Shown: piece after piece, positions 33,932 through 44,734 of the stretch
How positions within the stretch are numbered: the first letter of the stretch is position 1
Layout: every line of letters begins with the position of its first letter
Notes under the pieces: generated by a model
The model's database searches: none
What the model was told of the DNA's origin: nothing
Seen by the model: the letters and a program-made list of their open reading frames with translations, nothing else
Translations under genes and position numbers: made by a program
Source of the DNA: Anomaloglossus baeobatrachus
Taxonomy: Eukaryota; Chordata; Amphibia; Anura; Aromobatidae
Direction: 5' to 3'
DNA: 64,000 nt
NCBI RefSeq assembly: GCF_048569485.1
Contig: NC_134361.1
Span: forward strand, 166,635,758-166,699,757

Positions 33932-35386
33932 GGCTATGTGCACACTGGAAAATGGAATTTTCTCAAGAAAATTCCGCAGGTATTCAAAGATTACCGCACC
34001 CGCGGTAAAAAAAACCGCGGCAAACCGCACCCGAAAACCGCATGCGGTTTGCCGCGGTTTGCTGCGGTTTCACCGCGGTATTGTTTGCGGTATTGCCGCG
34101 GTTTTGCCGCGTGCGGGTTGGGATGTGCTTTATTGCATTCAATGCAAAAAAGCACATTGAAAAAAAAAAAAAAAGTCATTTAATTCTGAGATAGTAGATA
34201 GATAGACAGAAGAATAGATAGAGGGATAGATAGATAGACAGACAGAGGGATAGACAGATAGATAGAGGACAGATCGCTACATTTCCCACGGTCGGCAGTG
34301 AGTTCACATTACCGGCCGTGGGAAATGACCGGTAATTACCTCTGCTGTCTGCTGCATTCATTCAGCGCTGTGTCTGTGACAGTCGCGGCTGGATGTAAGC
34401 AGTGCAGGAGCTGTGGATTACGCCGGAGCTTTGGTGCGGGAGGGTTAATAAAATGGTGAACGAGGCTTGTTTGTTTTATTTAAAATAAAGGATTTTTCGG
34501 TGTGTGTGTTTTATTCACTTTACTTATGGGTTGATCCTGTCAGCTGTCACATAGACGCTGCCACGATCAAGCCTGGAGTTGATGGCGGCGATCCACCACC
34601 ATTAACTCCTTGTATTACCCTGACCGCCACTGCTACACGGCGGCAAGAAGAGCCGAGGACACGCCGGTGCTGCCGCATAATAATGCATGCGACAGTCCCG
34701 GGGCAGCTGCGGCTGATATTCTCGGCTGCGGGAGGTGGGATTGAGGCGGGGGACATTAACCCTGCCCCTCTCCCTCCCCAGCCTGAGAATACCGGGCCGC
34801 CGCTGTGTGCTTACCTTGGCTGGACGGTAAATATGCAGCGGAGCCCACGTGCTTTGTTTTCTATATTTCCGTTTTCTTTCTATGTGTGTTCTATGTGTCT
34901 GTGTCCTGTGTCTGTGATCTATGTCTGTGATGTTTGTGTGTGTGATCTGTGTGTGTTTGTTTACTCTCTGCACGGCTTCCTCTTCCTGTAATGACATCAC
35001 TTCCCTGCAAAACCGCAGACAGGCGATGTACATTACCGGAGGTAAACCGCGAAATACCGCAGGGAATAACGCAGGAAAACGCAGTGAACCGCACAGAATT
35101 TGCTTCCTGCGTTATTCCCTGCGGGATTTCACGATTAATATTGGAGTCAATGGAGTGAAATCCCGCAGCGACGTGCGGAAAAGAATTGACATGCAATTGT
35201 TTTTGCTGCGGGAATCCCGTAGCAAAACATGCAGCTGTCAATTCCGCCTAGTGCGCACAGGATTTTTTTTGCCCATAGGTTTTGCTGGTGATTCACTGCA
35301 GAGATGTTATGAACATTTTCTGCAGCGAAACATGCAGCAAAACCGCAAAAAATCCGCGGCAAAATCCGGTAAGTGTGCACATAGCC
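33932..35386. mobile_element. PIF/Harbinger-like element inside the FXR segment
   Basis: Inverted ends ggctatgtgcacact / agtgtgcacatagcc with TTA at 33929-33931 and 35387-35389. 1,455 bp, no transposase seen. Near the left end a gcggttttgccgcg-rich block (34000-34120), then GATA repeats (34190-34270), a CpG-rich middle (34560-34800) and a palindromic ccgcagggaataacgcagg block near the right end. Non-autonomous. It proves that the LTR element was already in place before this family jumped. Confidence 0.85.
34190..34270. repeat. (GATA)n microsatellite
   Basis: Degenerate gatagatagacagatag run inside the Harbinger-like element. Confidence 0.85.
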
Positions 35387-35389
35387 TTA

Positions 35390-35960
35390 ATATTCATAAG
35401 GAAGCCAGGATACTCTGTGAAGTCGGTATGGTTCCCTGTGTCATTGTGGGAACAAAGGAGTTTGTTGAAAATATACGAGTTCTCCTAGAATACCGACTGG
35501 GATACCTGGAAGAACTAAAGCAATTGAGTCTTGAAAGACAGAAGATTGCAGAGAAACTTTGTCAAGTTAGTGTGAGGTCGCGACCGCTTTCGGGCCAGGG
35601 CCCAAAGAAGTGCGGTCCACCTGGTGACTGTGTTGCTTCAGATGGCAAAGGAAGCAGGTCCTGTATTAAAAGGAGCCAAGGTTATAGAGGACCTAATTAT
35701 ACATCGGGCTATAGCACAGACTCTGAAGACTCTAAGCCCTCTAAGACCATGTCCAAAGGAAAGAGTGGCGCTTGGGACATGTCTGTAGCCAAAGATGGCA
35801 TTGAGAAAGTGAACATTCCGAGCAATGGACAAAGATGTCCTAGAAGAAGATCCCAATATCGATCTGGACACAGAGAATGCATAGGATCTAGTTATGGCAG
35901 AACCTCAGGGCTGATGTACCCAAACAGTAGCCCCTCTAGTGGACTGAATAGCGCAGGGTC
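35390..35960 (+). pseudogene. FXR-like segment, downstream part (fossil)
   Basis: Past the Harbinger-like insertion the FMRP-family text goes on: GMVPCVIVGTKEFVENIRVL, LEYRLGYLEELKQLSLERQK (the coiled region after KH2 in FXR proteins) and later YRGPNYTSGYSTDSEDSKPS, which resembles the FXR1 RGG/phosphosite region GRRGPNYTSGY. After that (SGAWDMSVAKDG and on) similarity fades into Ser/Arg-rich text. The agreement with FXR1 in this low-complexity part supports FXR1 over FMR1 or FXR2 as the source. Confidence 0.85.
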
Positions 35961-36129
35961 AAGCCGCACAGCAGTTACGACTAAGAGAGTGTCTCACTAC
36001 CACACTGACCGTTTGAGACGGTCATGGAGAGATAGGTCTGACCAGGGACCGTGTCTGAGAAGTGGGTTTCATGTGAAGGGTTTGGTGACAGACGGTATGT
36101 CGAGAACTGGAGCTCAAGGTTGTCAAAGT

Positions 36130-36235
36130 GGGCCCTCTCAACTGGTAGGGCAAGGTGACCCTGATGCCCTGTCTCGGGGCCCCTGTAGGGTATCGAGTGT
36201 TCAACCCTACAAGTTTGAACAGAGGGGGGGGAATA
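36130..36235 (+). other. pol tail and polypurine tract (fossil)
   Basis: QGDPDALSRGP recalls the (A)DALSR motif at the end of gypsy RNase H, and FEQRGGNM is typical text before the 3' LTR. The polypurine tract agagggggggaa stands immediately before TGTGAGG at 36236. The join between captured sequence and pol tail must lie in about 35950-36140. Confidence 0.7.
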
Positions 36236-36523
36236 TGTGAGGTAGCGACCACCAATGTGGTAAATGGTCGCTATATGTCGCAGTGGAGAAGGTCGCTGCG
36301 ATATTAAACTGAAGAGGTTGCTATGGGACTTGTAGTTCCACAAAGGCTTGTTTCTGCATATAAGGGTCAGGTTCCCTTTTAATAATGCCTGTGTGCTGTG
36401 CAGATCTGGAGAATCACAGACCTCCACCTGTGGGTGTGTCCAGTCTGATTTAGGAGACTCAGTGTGTGTTCTGCAGAGTGTGGGAGCAGAGCAGGGAGCT
36501 CTGGATCTGTCAACCTGTGTGGG
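36236..36523 (+). repeat. 3' LTR of the FXR-carrying element, cut off
   Basis: Matches the first 286 bp of the 5' LTR with about eight differences, then gives way to the minisatellite that follows. Confidence 0.9.
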
Positions 36524-36890
36524 ACTGTGTCCCATCCTAGTATAGTCTCCATCGTTGTATGGCCCTCATCCTGGTATGTGGGCTGATGCTTTGATGTGGC
36601 CCCATGCTGGTATGTGCCCCCATCGTGATGCAGCCACCATCCTGACATGTGCCCCCATCCTGGTCTGTGTGCGCAATCTGGTGTAGGCAGCCTCCCGGTA
36701 TAGGCACCATCCAGAATGCTTCCTAAGGTGTCCTGTGTCCCATCCTGGTATGGCCCCCATCTTGGTATGTGGGTTGATGCTGGTATGTGGCCCCATCGTG
36801 GTATAGGCAGGATCCTTGTGTATACAGCATCCTGGTCTGTGTCCCATCCTGGTATAGTCTCAATCCTTGTATGGCCCCCATCCTGGTATG
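36524..36890. repeat. cccatcctggtatg minisatellite
   Basis: About 12 degenerate units of 24-30 bp (atcctggtatgtgg, cccccatcctggtatg). Related to the array at 540-675. Confidence 0.8.
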
Positions 36891-37062
36891 TGGGTGTCTG
36901 TGTTTGATATGTGTCTGTGGGCGGTGTTTGATATGAGCGGGGTTGTGTTTGTGTGTGCCAGTGTGTGTATTTGTATTGGGCTGTGAGGGAGTCGTGTTGT
37001 GTGTATGTGTGTGTGTGTGGCTTCATTTCCCGCTGGCCATGAATAGTAATGACTGGCTAATG
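36891..37062. repeat. GT-rich simple sequence
   Basis: Tgtgtttg/tgtgtgtg-rich text without other signals. Confidence 0.6.
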
Positions 37063-37297
37063 AGCACTCCGGGATGCAGCTCTCCCACTAACCACTGATG
37101 AATGCAGGGGAAGCACATGGCTACTTAAATAATAACAATGCAATGAATGTTAAGTAGCCGTTTATGAATAGTAATGAGCGGCTCATGAATAGTAATGAGC
37201 GGCTCCTTAACATTCACAGCAGTGTTAATCTTTAAGTAGCCATGTGCTTCCCCTGCATTTATCGTTGGTTAGTGGGAGAGCTGCGTCCCGGAGTGCT
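37063..37297. repeat. Foldback repeat with 66-bp arms
   Basis: Left arm agcactccgggatgcagctc to ggctactta (37063-37128) and right arm taagtagccatgtgcttccc to cccggagtgct (about 37230-37297) are imperfect complements. The centre holds two copies of gaatagtaatgagcggctc. Could be a small MITE; no duplication of the target is clear. Confidence 0.75.
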
Positions 37298-37299
37298 TG

Positions 37300-37560
37300 G
37301 TTCCTAGTGTGCCGCAGCTGCGTCTCCTCCTGTCCCCGTCTCTCTATGTGTCTCTGTGGTGTGGGGAAGCCCTGTGATGCCGCAGCTGCGTCTCCTCCTG
37401 TCCCTGTCCCGCTATGTGTCTCTGTGGTGTGGGGAAGCCCTGTGATGCCGCAGCTGCGTCTCCTCCTGTCCCCGTCCCGCTATGTGTCTCTGAGGTGTGG
37501 GGAAGCCCTGTGATGCTGCAGCTGTGTCTCCTCCGGTCCCTGTGTCTCTGTGGCGTAGTT
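37300..37560. repeat. 68-bp tandem repeat
   Basis: Four units of gccgcagctgcgtctcctcc then tgtccccgtcccgctatgtg, tctctgtggtgtggggaagc and cctgtgat. CpG-rich. It directly follows the foldback. Confidence 0.92.
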
Positions 37561-37599
37561 GGGTCACTGACCTGTGCTTAGGGGCCTCCTGTGGGTCGG

Positions 37600-38195
37600 G
37601 GCTTAAGGGCGCTTTCACATTTGCGCCTCGAGGAATTACGGTAATCGTTGAAGGAATCCGTTTATTCCTCATAGGCTTCTATTAAGGGCGGATTGCAACG
37701 CATGGTCTTGCGTTGCATCCGCCCCGCGACGCATCAGTTGTTTTGTCGATGACCGTCAGTGCCCGTCTGGTGGAAGGAACGCTGAATGTAGCGTATTTTG
37801 TTGCTGTAAAAAAACGCACTCCGCAGGATTCCGTCTGGATCCGTTAAGAGGCATAATGAATGTCTATGGTGCTGGATTCCATCGCCATGTGTTTGGCGAC
37901 GAATTCCAGTGCAGGATTCCAGCGGCTTCACCTCTTTTGAAAATGCCGGCCGCTCATTATCCCATCTCGTATTCCCTGTTTCCCCCACCGGCGCCTATGA
38001 TTGCAACCAATCACAGCCGCCGCGGGTCTATATCGTGCAGTACAATAAATAAATAATTAAAAAAATTTAAAAAAAGGCGTGCGGTCCCCCCCAATTTTGA
38101 TACCAGCCAAGATAAAGTCACATGGCTGAAGGCTGGTATTCTCAGGATGGGGAGCCCCACGTTATGGGAAGCCCCCCAGCCTAAAAATATCAGCC
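37600..38195. mobile_element. Interspersed repeat, left half (split by Penelope-like element)
   Basis: Starts near aagggcgctttcacatttgc, a motif like the ends of frog Harbinger/hAT MITEs, and ends in ggctggtattctcaggatgg and gcctaaaaatatcagcc. The right half restarts at 44142 with the duplicated target. From memory, the second part (ccaattttgataccagcc ... ctaaaaatatcagcc) resembles a common anuran repeat. Family not assigned. Confidence 0.6.
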
Positions 38196-38257
38196 CTAGA
38201 AAGAAAGGCATGCACACTGATTGGGGGACGAGGTGCTAATGATGGGGAAAAACCCAC

Positions 38258-39352
38258 ACAAGTATATATAGAGTTACACTGCACACTCAAATGTCAATAA
38301 GTGATGGTTTTATTCAAAAGCAAAAGGAAGCCATGCAAAGGAATTTGAACACATTGAGGCAGAAAAGTAATCTCTCTGACGTTTCGGTCAATGGCCTTAT
38401 TCACAAAGTTAACTATGAGAGATGAAATACAAAAATTAACAGAAAATAATTACATATAGAGAAAATTATATTTTTTACAAAAGGAATGAACACAGATACG
38501 GCTCTTGTCCATAGTAGAGATACGGGCATTTTTTGGGGGAAAATATATATATACAGACATATATACATATAATCATTATGTCAATCCCAGAGTAACAATC
38601 ATAAGATATGATATTTAAATGGGAACAATAGGAGCTGGAGAGTGGAAGAGGGGGGTAGAAGGCTGGTATCAGCATATACTGAGAGATGTGCTCTAAAAAG
38701 TTAGTATATAGGAAAAACAGATATATTACCTGCCCAAGATGGGTTCATAGTTCAAAAAGGAGGTAGGTAAAGAGAGAAGGGTATAGATAAGAAACAATAG
38801 AAAAAAATACAGAGTAGCAAATCTAGTAAAAATAGAAAAAAGGAGTAAGTTGGTGTTTTACCTGTGGCTATAGTTTTGAGAGGAAGAGATGATAAGGTCT
38901 TGTATGCCTATGGCATGTAGTCTGCGTGGAGTAAAAAGTATGTGAAAATCCAGCCAAGCAGGGAAGGGAAGAGGCTTCAGAAGTGTAGTCTTACCTGGGC
39001 CTATGTAGATGCCGGCACTCCCGTGCCTTGGCTATGTGTGAAGGCTGCTGATCAGCTGTAGCTTGTGGCCTAAAATGTACTGCATGCTGGGAGGCGACAT
39101 GACATCACGGACACGTGAGTACACACCCCTTGGAAAATATGGGGATGGGTAGTGATGGCCTAGCGCGCATGCGCGGTATGTCTGTGGTGACATAATACTA
39201 GCTAGTGTTGTATGGCAGATACATGTATAAACGGAGAGGGCGACGCTGCGCTCGCGTGTGGCGATCACCCCATTATAATTAATGGTGAGAAGTATTGGAG
39301 GTTGGTGGCTAGCGCCGCGCGTATGCGCGGCCGTAATCACCGCCTCCAACAT
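38258..39352 (+). repeat. PLE left inverted terminal repeat
   Basis: From gttacactgcacactcaaat to gtaatcaccgcctccaac. Contains the tctctgacgtttcggtcaat word (complement of a hammerhead-like gaaac core) and several cgcatgcgcg CpG words. Confidence 0.88.
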
Positions 39353-39402
39353 TTTTTTTCTAGTATTGATTATATTGTTGGCTGTGGCACCTGCGAACAC
39401 TG

Positions 39403-40240
39403 ATGTCGTCTGATATATTTGCATATGATGATCAGACCAGCAGTAATATCATTTTCAGAGTAACAAATTCCCCTGAGTTTCTTAAAATCCCTGCAAAGGA
39501 ACTTAGAACACGTGATCTGGAAAAGGAGAAGAGGAGACTTATCTCGTATGACCTACACTGCACCGCTGTGGCAGAGTCCTTTCGTCAGAACAAAATCCCG
39601 AGGGGCCTGAGGTGTCATCAGAAACCTACACTCTTCGCGTACAATGAAGACTACTGCAAAAAATTCCAGGGCATCCTGAATAAATGTTCTCTGGATATAA
39701 TCACTTTGACTGTTGAACATCTTCAAATTGCCATTCAAGAATCCCACGACGAGATCTCGGCGATAGAGACCCAGCTAGCCACTACCCTCTCCACATCGGA
39801 ACTACACAACTTGAAGTCTCAGATCGACTCTACCCTAGAAGAATTCAAAAAGTCTCTCCAGGAGAAAAAAAGACAAAAATTTCAGCGTGATAACGCAGAT
39901 TATCTTTCTAATAGGGTATATCGCTGGAACGAATCTACTGACAACAGATCATGGCGACGTGGCCCTGGTACACGAACACAGGACTCAGTCAGCTCTGGAA
40001 GCGATTCAAGCACCAATATATGCACAGCTCCCCTTTTTTTAGAGAAAGGACAAAGAAAAAAACGCGGCCAAGGAGGTCCTACCGTCGCACCAACAGACAG
40101 GATCACACGCTCTCAAGTAAGACACCTAACCTAATTGTCAATTATATCTCGGATTACACTTTATCTCACGCAGAAATGTCTCTACTTAATAAGGGCTTAA
40201 CATTTTGTCCAACACCCTCTTGGGATGTCTTTGAACTTGA
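39403..40240 (+). pseudogene. PLE N-terminal coding region (fossil)
   Basis: Frame with charged, helix-rich text (LHNLKSQIDSTLEEFKKSLQ), probably coiled coil, followed by a basic RxxRSYRRTNRQ region. This is the expected N-terminal extension of PLE proteins, before RT. Confidence 0.75.
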
Positions 40241-41560
40241 ATGTGATCGATCTACAAAAATTCTACAGATCTATCAGACTGAAAGCCCACTTTGGCCTAC
40301 AATCTGATACATCACCACAACCTGGGATTTCCTCTGAAGCATCCCACACCGCACTAAGCATTGATCAGTTGGGTCTTAGAAATAAGAGCACTTTTATGCC
40401 ACCACACACCAACCATGCAGTTGTAGCTTACATTGATCTGATTCAACGGGACATTAATCTACTTATTCAAGACTATAAGTCAGGTACATTTCTTACACGT
40501 AACAATCTGAGTGAAATTGAAAGACAGGCACTCCAGTCTATCCGCAATAATACCAACAAAATAATCAAACCGGCCGACAAAGGGGGTGGAATAGTGATCA
40601 TGAATAAATCCTCTTATTTAGAATGAACAAATCCTCTTATTTAGATGAAATCAAAAGACAATTATCGGAATCGAACACTTACATTAAAATACCTACAGAT
40701 CCCACCCCTAGAATTCAGCGCTCTATACAAAACATACTTTTTCACTTTGTAACCAAGAAAACCATTGACACTAAAACTGTTTCATTTCTCACTAATTCCC
40801 ATCCCATCACCCCTGTTTTTTATATCCTTCCTAAAATTCACAAATCATTGCATAACCCCCCTGGACGCCCTATTGTAGCCTCAACAGATTTGATATTAGC
40901 ACCCCTATCCATTTTCCTTGAAAAACTTCTCACACCTTTGGCCAAACAGACTAAATCTTACATTTTGGAGACTGGGTATTTTCTTCACAAGATAAAAAAC
41001 CTCAATTTCATACCCCCTAATAGCATTTTTGCCACAATTGGACGTAAATAGCCTCTACACGTCCATTGTTCATGATACCGGGATTGAGGCGGTAAAAACT
41101 ATACTTGAGGGTTCTGACATCAATGGTGACACTAGAGATTTATGTTTAGAATTGCTTAACATAGTTCTGAGGGAGAATTTTTTCCTTTTTGGAGACGAGT
41201 ATTTTCTCCAGACCCGCGGGACCGCAATGGGGTCCAATGTGGCCCCCGCGTATGCAAACCTTTACATGAATGCCTTTGAGACAACACATGTATATCCCCA
41301 CCCCCTTTTTTCCAACATTATCTGTTGGTATCGTTACATAGACGATATTTTCTTTATCTAGAATAGTGACACGGATAACTTAGAAACCTTTATCCATGAC
41401 CTTAACTCAATTAGGGATGAACTCTCCTTCACATTCACCCACAGCCAAACAGAAGTAGTTTTCCTAGACACTAGGATCTCCAAAAATCAACAGGGCCAAC
41501 TTAGCTCTGACATCTATACTACACCTACCGACTATAATGGACTCCTTTCTTTTGATAGTT
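40240..41560 (+). pseudogene. PLE reverse transcriptase (fossil)
   Basis: Text diagnostic for Penelope RT: KPADKGGGIVIM, FYILPKIHKSLHNPPGRPIV, LDVNSLYTSI, then YFLQTRGTAMGSNVAPAYAN and WYRYIDDIFFI with the catalytic Asp pair. Telomerase-like RT fold; copies the element RNA at the target. Broken. Confidence 0.92.
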
Positions 41561-42104
41561 GACATCCAAGGTCTATCAAAAATAGCTTACCCCGATCAAA
41601 ATTTACTAGGGTACGCCGTATCGTTACGGATAAGGATACCCTACCTTCACGACTAAACACCATGTCGGAAAAATTTCAGGAAAGGCTATATCCCCCCAAT
41701 CTACTTAAACATGAAGTTGAACGAGCTCTAAATCCCTGTGAAACATTGGCTACATCACAATCACAAGCACAACGCGTTCCATTTGTTCATAAATATCATC
41801 CCATAGTTCCCAAGGTACAACACATTATAAAAAAAACACTGGCCCCTTCTGAAGAAGGCTCATCCGGAGGTTGGCCCATTCAATCCTCCTCCTCTTATGT
41901 GCATGAAAAGATCATCGAATTTACGTGATCCCCTAATCAGAGCTGACTTTGTCCCCATCCACCGTACTCCTTTCCAAACTTTTCTAGGCACTAAACGCAC
42001 AGGAACCTTTCCTTGCCTCAGCTGCACGTCCTGTTCCAATGTAATTAAAGGCAGTTCAGTTACTCACCCCAGGACAGGCAAACTATCCCATAAAAGATTT
42101 CTAC

Positions 42105-42435
42105 ACCTGTGACACTAATTTTGTCATCTATATTGTCTAATGTCCCTGTGGTCTACTTGATGTAGGGGAAACCACACAACATGTACGAGATAGAATTGCC
42201 AGCCATAAATCCACAATACGCTGTAATAAAACATGGCTTCCATTACCATACCACTTTAAGGAGGCCCGACATACAGTATCTCAATTGCGTTTCCAAGTCC
42301 TAGAAAAAGTAGATCGCCCAAGACAAGGTGGTAACCATATTCCGCTTCTGAAACAAAGAGAGAGTTTCTGGATTTACACACTTCGTACACTAACTTCTTT
42401 TGGTTTCAACAGAGAAATGGACTGGTCCATATGAT
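42105..42435 (+). pseudogene. PLE GIY-YIG endonuclease (fossil)
   Basis: VIYIV...CPCGLLDVGETT is the GIY-YIG-type start in the form used by PLEs (with the CPCG zinc-binding insert), followed by VRDRIASHKSTIR and KQRESFWIYTLRTL. It nicks DNA for target-primed integration. It lies at the C-terminal end, as in Penelope, Neptune and Poseidon elements. Confidence 0.9.
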
Positions 42436-43032
42436 TATATGTCTAACATATTTCTATTTTTTCTAACAGACATGAATAAATGATCTACAATAAATTGGAT
42501 CTCCATTCCTCATCTCCTCCTCCCCTTTCCTATATCCCGTCCTGATGGGTAAGACTGGTACGGCATTCCTGCTTTTTCCTTCTTTCCTCATTTACTATAC
42601 TATCCCTTTTTTATAGTATCTGTTATCCTTCCCCTTTTTCCTCCTTTCCTTCTCTTTTCCCCCCCTTTTCTTGCCCTTGTCTTTATCCTCTCCACTTTAG
42701 TCACTGTTTTATCATTTATATACAGATGTGACATCTTCGCTAGTACGGGACGCCGTATCTGAACCATTACATCCTGTCCACCTCCTCTCCTCCTTTATCT
42801 CATTTTCCAAGTACTGAAATGCCGATCGCGCAGGCGCGCGACGTTATTTCAACATTTCCTACTATATCCTCCATACTATAGACGGTGATGACTACCGCGC
42901 ATGCGCGCGGCGCCATCCGCCATCCTACCACATTTATTACCGCCCCCTCCTTTCCACTCTCCTCCAACTCTGAGTTTTAAGATGCCGATCACGCATGCGC
43001 GACGTCATCTTAAAACTCCTCGTACTACGTTC

Positions 43033-44141
43033 TCCATGTTGGAGGCGGTGATTATGGCTGCGCATGCGCGCGGCGCTAGCCACCAACCTCCAATACTTCT
43101 CGTCATTATAACGGGGTGACCGCCACGCGCGAGTGCAGCGTCACCCTCTCCGTTTATACATGTATCTGCCTGCCAAACAACACTAGCCAGTATTATGTCA
43201 CCACAGACATACCACGCATGCGCGCTAGGCCATCACTACCCATCCCCATATCTTCCAAGGGGCGTGTACTCACGTGTCCGTGATGTCATGTCCCCTCCCA
43301 GCATGCAGTACATTTTAGGCCACAAGCTACAGCTGATCAGCAGCCTTCACACATAGCCAAGGCACGGGAGTGCCGGCATCTACATAGGCCCAGGTAAGTC
43401 TACACTTCTGAAGCCTCTTCCCTTCACTGCTTGACTGGATTTTCACATATCGTACTTTTTACTCCACGCAGACTACATGCCATAGGCATACAAGACCTTA
43501 TCTCTTCCACTCAAAACTATAGCCACAGGTAAAACCCCAACTTACTCCTTTTTTTCTATTTTTACTAGATTTGCTACTCTGTATTTTTTCCTATTGTTTC
43601 TTATCTATACCCTTCTCTCTTTAGCTACCTCCTTTTTGAACTATGAACCATCTTGGGCAGGTAATATATCTGTTTTTCCTATATACTAACTCTTTTTAGA
43701 GCACATCTCTCAGTATATGCTGATACCAGCCTTCTACCCCCCTCTTCCACTCTCCAGCTCCTATTGTTCCCATTGAAATATTATCATATCTTATGATTGT
43801 TACTCTGGGATTGACATAATGATTATATGTATATATGTCTGTATATATATATATATATATATTTTCCCCCACAAAATGCCCGTATCTCTACTATTGACAA
43901 GAGCCGTATCTGTGTTCATTCCTTTTGTAAAAAAATATGATTTTCTTTATATGTAATTATTTTCTGTTAATTTTTGTATTTCATCTCTCATAATTAACTT
44001 TGTGAATAAGGCCATTGGCCGAAACGTCAGAGAGATTACTTTTCTGCCTCAATGTGTTCAAATTCCTTTGCATGGCTTCCTTTTGATTTTGAATAAAACC
44101 ATCACTTATTGACATTTGAGTGTGCAGTGTAACTCTATATA
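43033..44141 (+). repeat. PLE right inverted terminal repeat
   Basis: Complement of the left repeat. At 44001-44036 the text tgtgaataaggccattggcc, gaaacgtcagaga gives a ggcc/ggcc hairpin followed by gaaacgtc, comparable to the hammerhead motifs known in PLE terminal repeats, but with a degenerate core. Confidence 0.88.
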
Positions 44142-44410
44142 TAAAAATATCAGCCAGCAGCCGCCTGGAATTGCCGCATCCATTAGATGCGACAGTGCCG
44201 GGACTCTGCCCAGCTCATCCCGAATTGCCCTGGTGCGGTGGCAATCGGGGTAATAAGGAGTTAATGGCAGCCCATAGCTGCCACTAAGTCCTAGGTTAAT
44301 CATGGCAGGCGTCTGAGACACTCCCTCCATGATTAACCTGTAAGTGAAAGTAAATAAACACATACATCGAAAAAATCCTTTATTTGAAATAAAAGACAAA
44401 AAAAACCCTC
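44142..44410. mobile_element. Interspersed repeat, right half
   Basis: Continues the repeat that ends at 38195. Reads cagcagccgcctggaattgc, gtgccgggactctgcccagc and aatcctttatttgaaataaa. The last part resembles 34470-34560 inside the Harbinger-like element at 33932, so both may belong to related Harbinger-type families. Confidence 0.6.
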
Positions 44411-44414
44411 TTTC

Positions 44415-44725
44415 ACCACTTTATTTGCAGTGATGATGGGAGCGGTAGTGCCTGTGTATGTTTGGTGATGATGGGGGCGGTAGTGCTGGTGTATGTGCGG
44501 TGATGATGGGAGCGGTAGTGCCTGGGTGTGTGCGGTGATGATGGGGGCAGTAGTGCCAGTGTATGTGCGGTGATGATGGGAGCGGTAGTACCTGGGTGCG
44601 TGCAGTGATGATGGGGGCAGTAATGCTGGTGTATGTGCTGTGTAGATGGGAGCAATAGTGCCGGTGTATGTGCGGTGATGATGAGAGCGGTAGTGTCGGT
44701 GTATATGCGGTGATGATGCGGTGTG
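44415..44725. repeat. 36-bp minisatellite (gtgatgatgggagcggtagt)
   Basis: About nine units of gtgatgatgggagcggtagt then gcctgtgtatgtgcg. A clean short-period array. Confidence 0.92.
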
Positions 44726-44734
44726 TGTATGTGT

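Larger units (their letters stand above)
30264..36523 (+). mobile_element. LTR retrotransposon carrying an FXR-like sequence (fossil)
   Basis: A 5' LTR (30264-30916) and a 3' LTR (36236 to about 36523, cut off by other sequence) start with the same tgtgaggtagcgaccaccaa and differ at about eight of 285 positions by eye, so the copy is not ancient. Parts in order: 5' LTR, leader, gag/protease remnant (31418-32518), acidic spacer (32704-33330), FXR/FMR1-family segment (about 33340-35900), a short pol tail with DALSR and a polypurine tract, 3' LTR. RT, most of RNase H and integrase are absent. The protease style (VDGKCVTGLVDS, HPIIIGRDF) suggests a Ty3/gypsy-type parent. A 1,455-bp Harbinger-like element is inserted in the captured segment. 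Overall broken, with a few breaks. Confidence 0.88.
38196..44141 (+). mobile_element. Penelope-like retroelement with long inverted terminal repeats (fossil)
   Basis: 5.9 kb between two copies of taaaaatatcagcc (38182-38195, 44142-44155), a 14-bp target duplication. Inverted terminal repeats of about 1.1 kb (38258-39352 and 43033-44141) frame a coding region with an N-terminal coiled region, a Penelope-type reverse transcriptase and a C-terminal GIY-YIG nuclease. Some 60 bp at the far left are outside the inverted repeat. PLEs often have terminal repeats in inverted or tandem arrangement because of their integration mode. The protein-coding part is broken in several places. The two arms are alike at roughly nine of ten positions or better by eye, suggesting moderate age. 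Confidence 0.9.

Noticed and set aside
33340-35960. A resident host FXR gene or a simple processed pseudogene
   Set aside because: It is framed by matching LTRs, a protease remnant, a pol tail and a polypurine tract, lacks introns and lacks the N-terminal Tudor domains and a poly(A) tail.
38196-44141. Large DNA transposon (because of 1.1-kb inverted ends)
   Set aside because: The coding region is Penelope RT plus GIY-YIG nuclease, and the 14-bp target duplication fits a retroelement.
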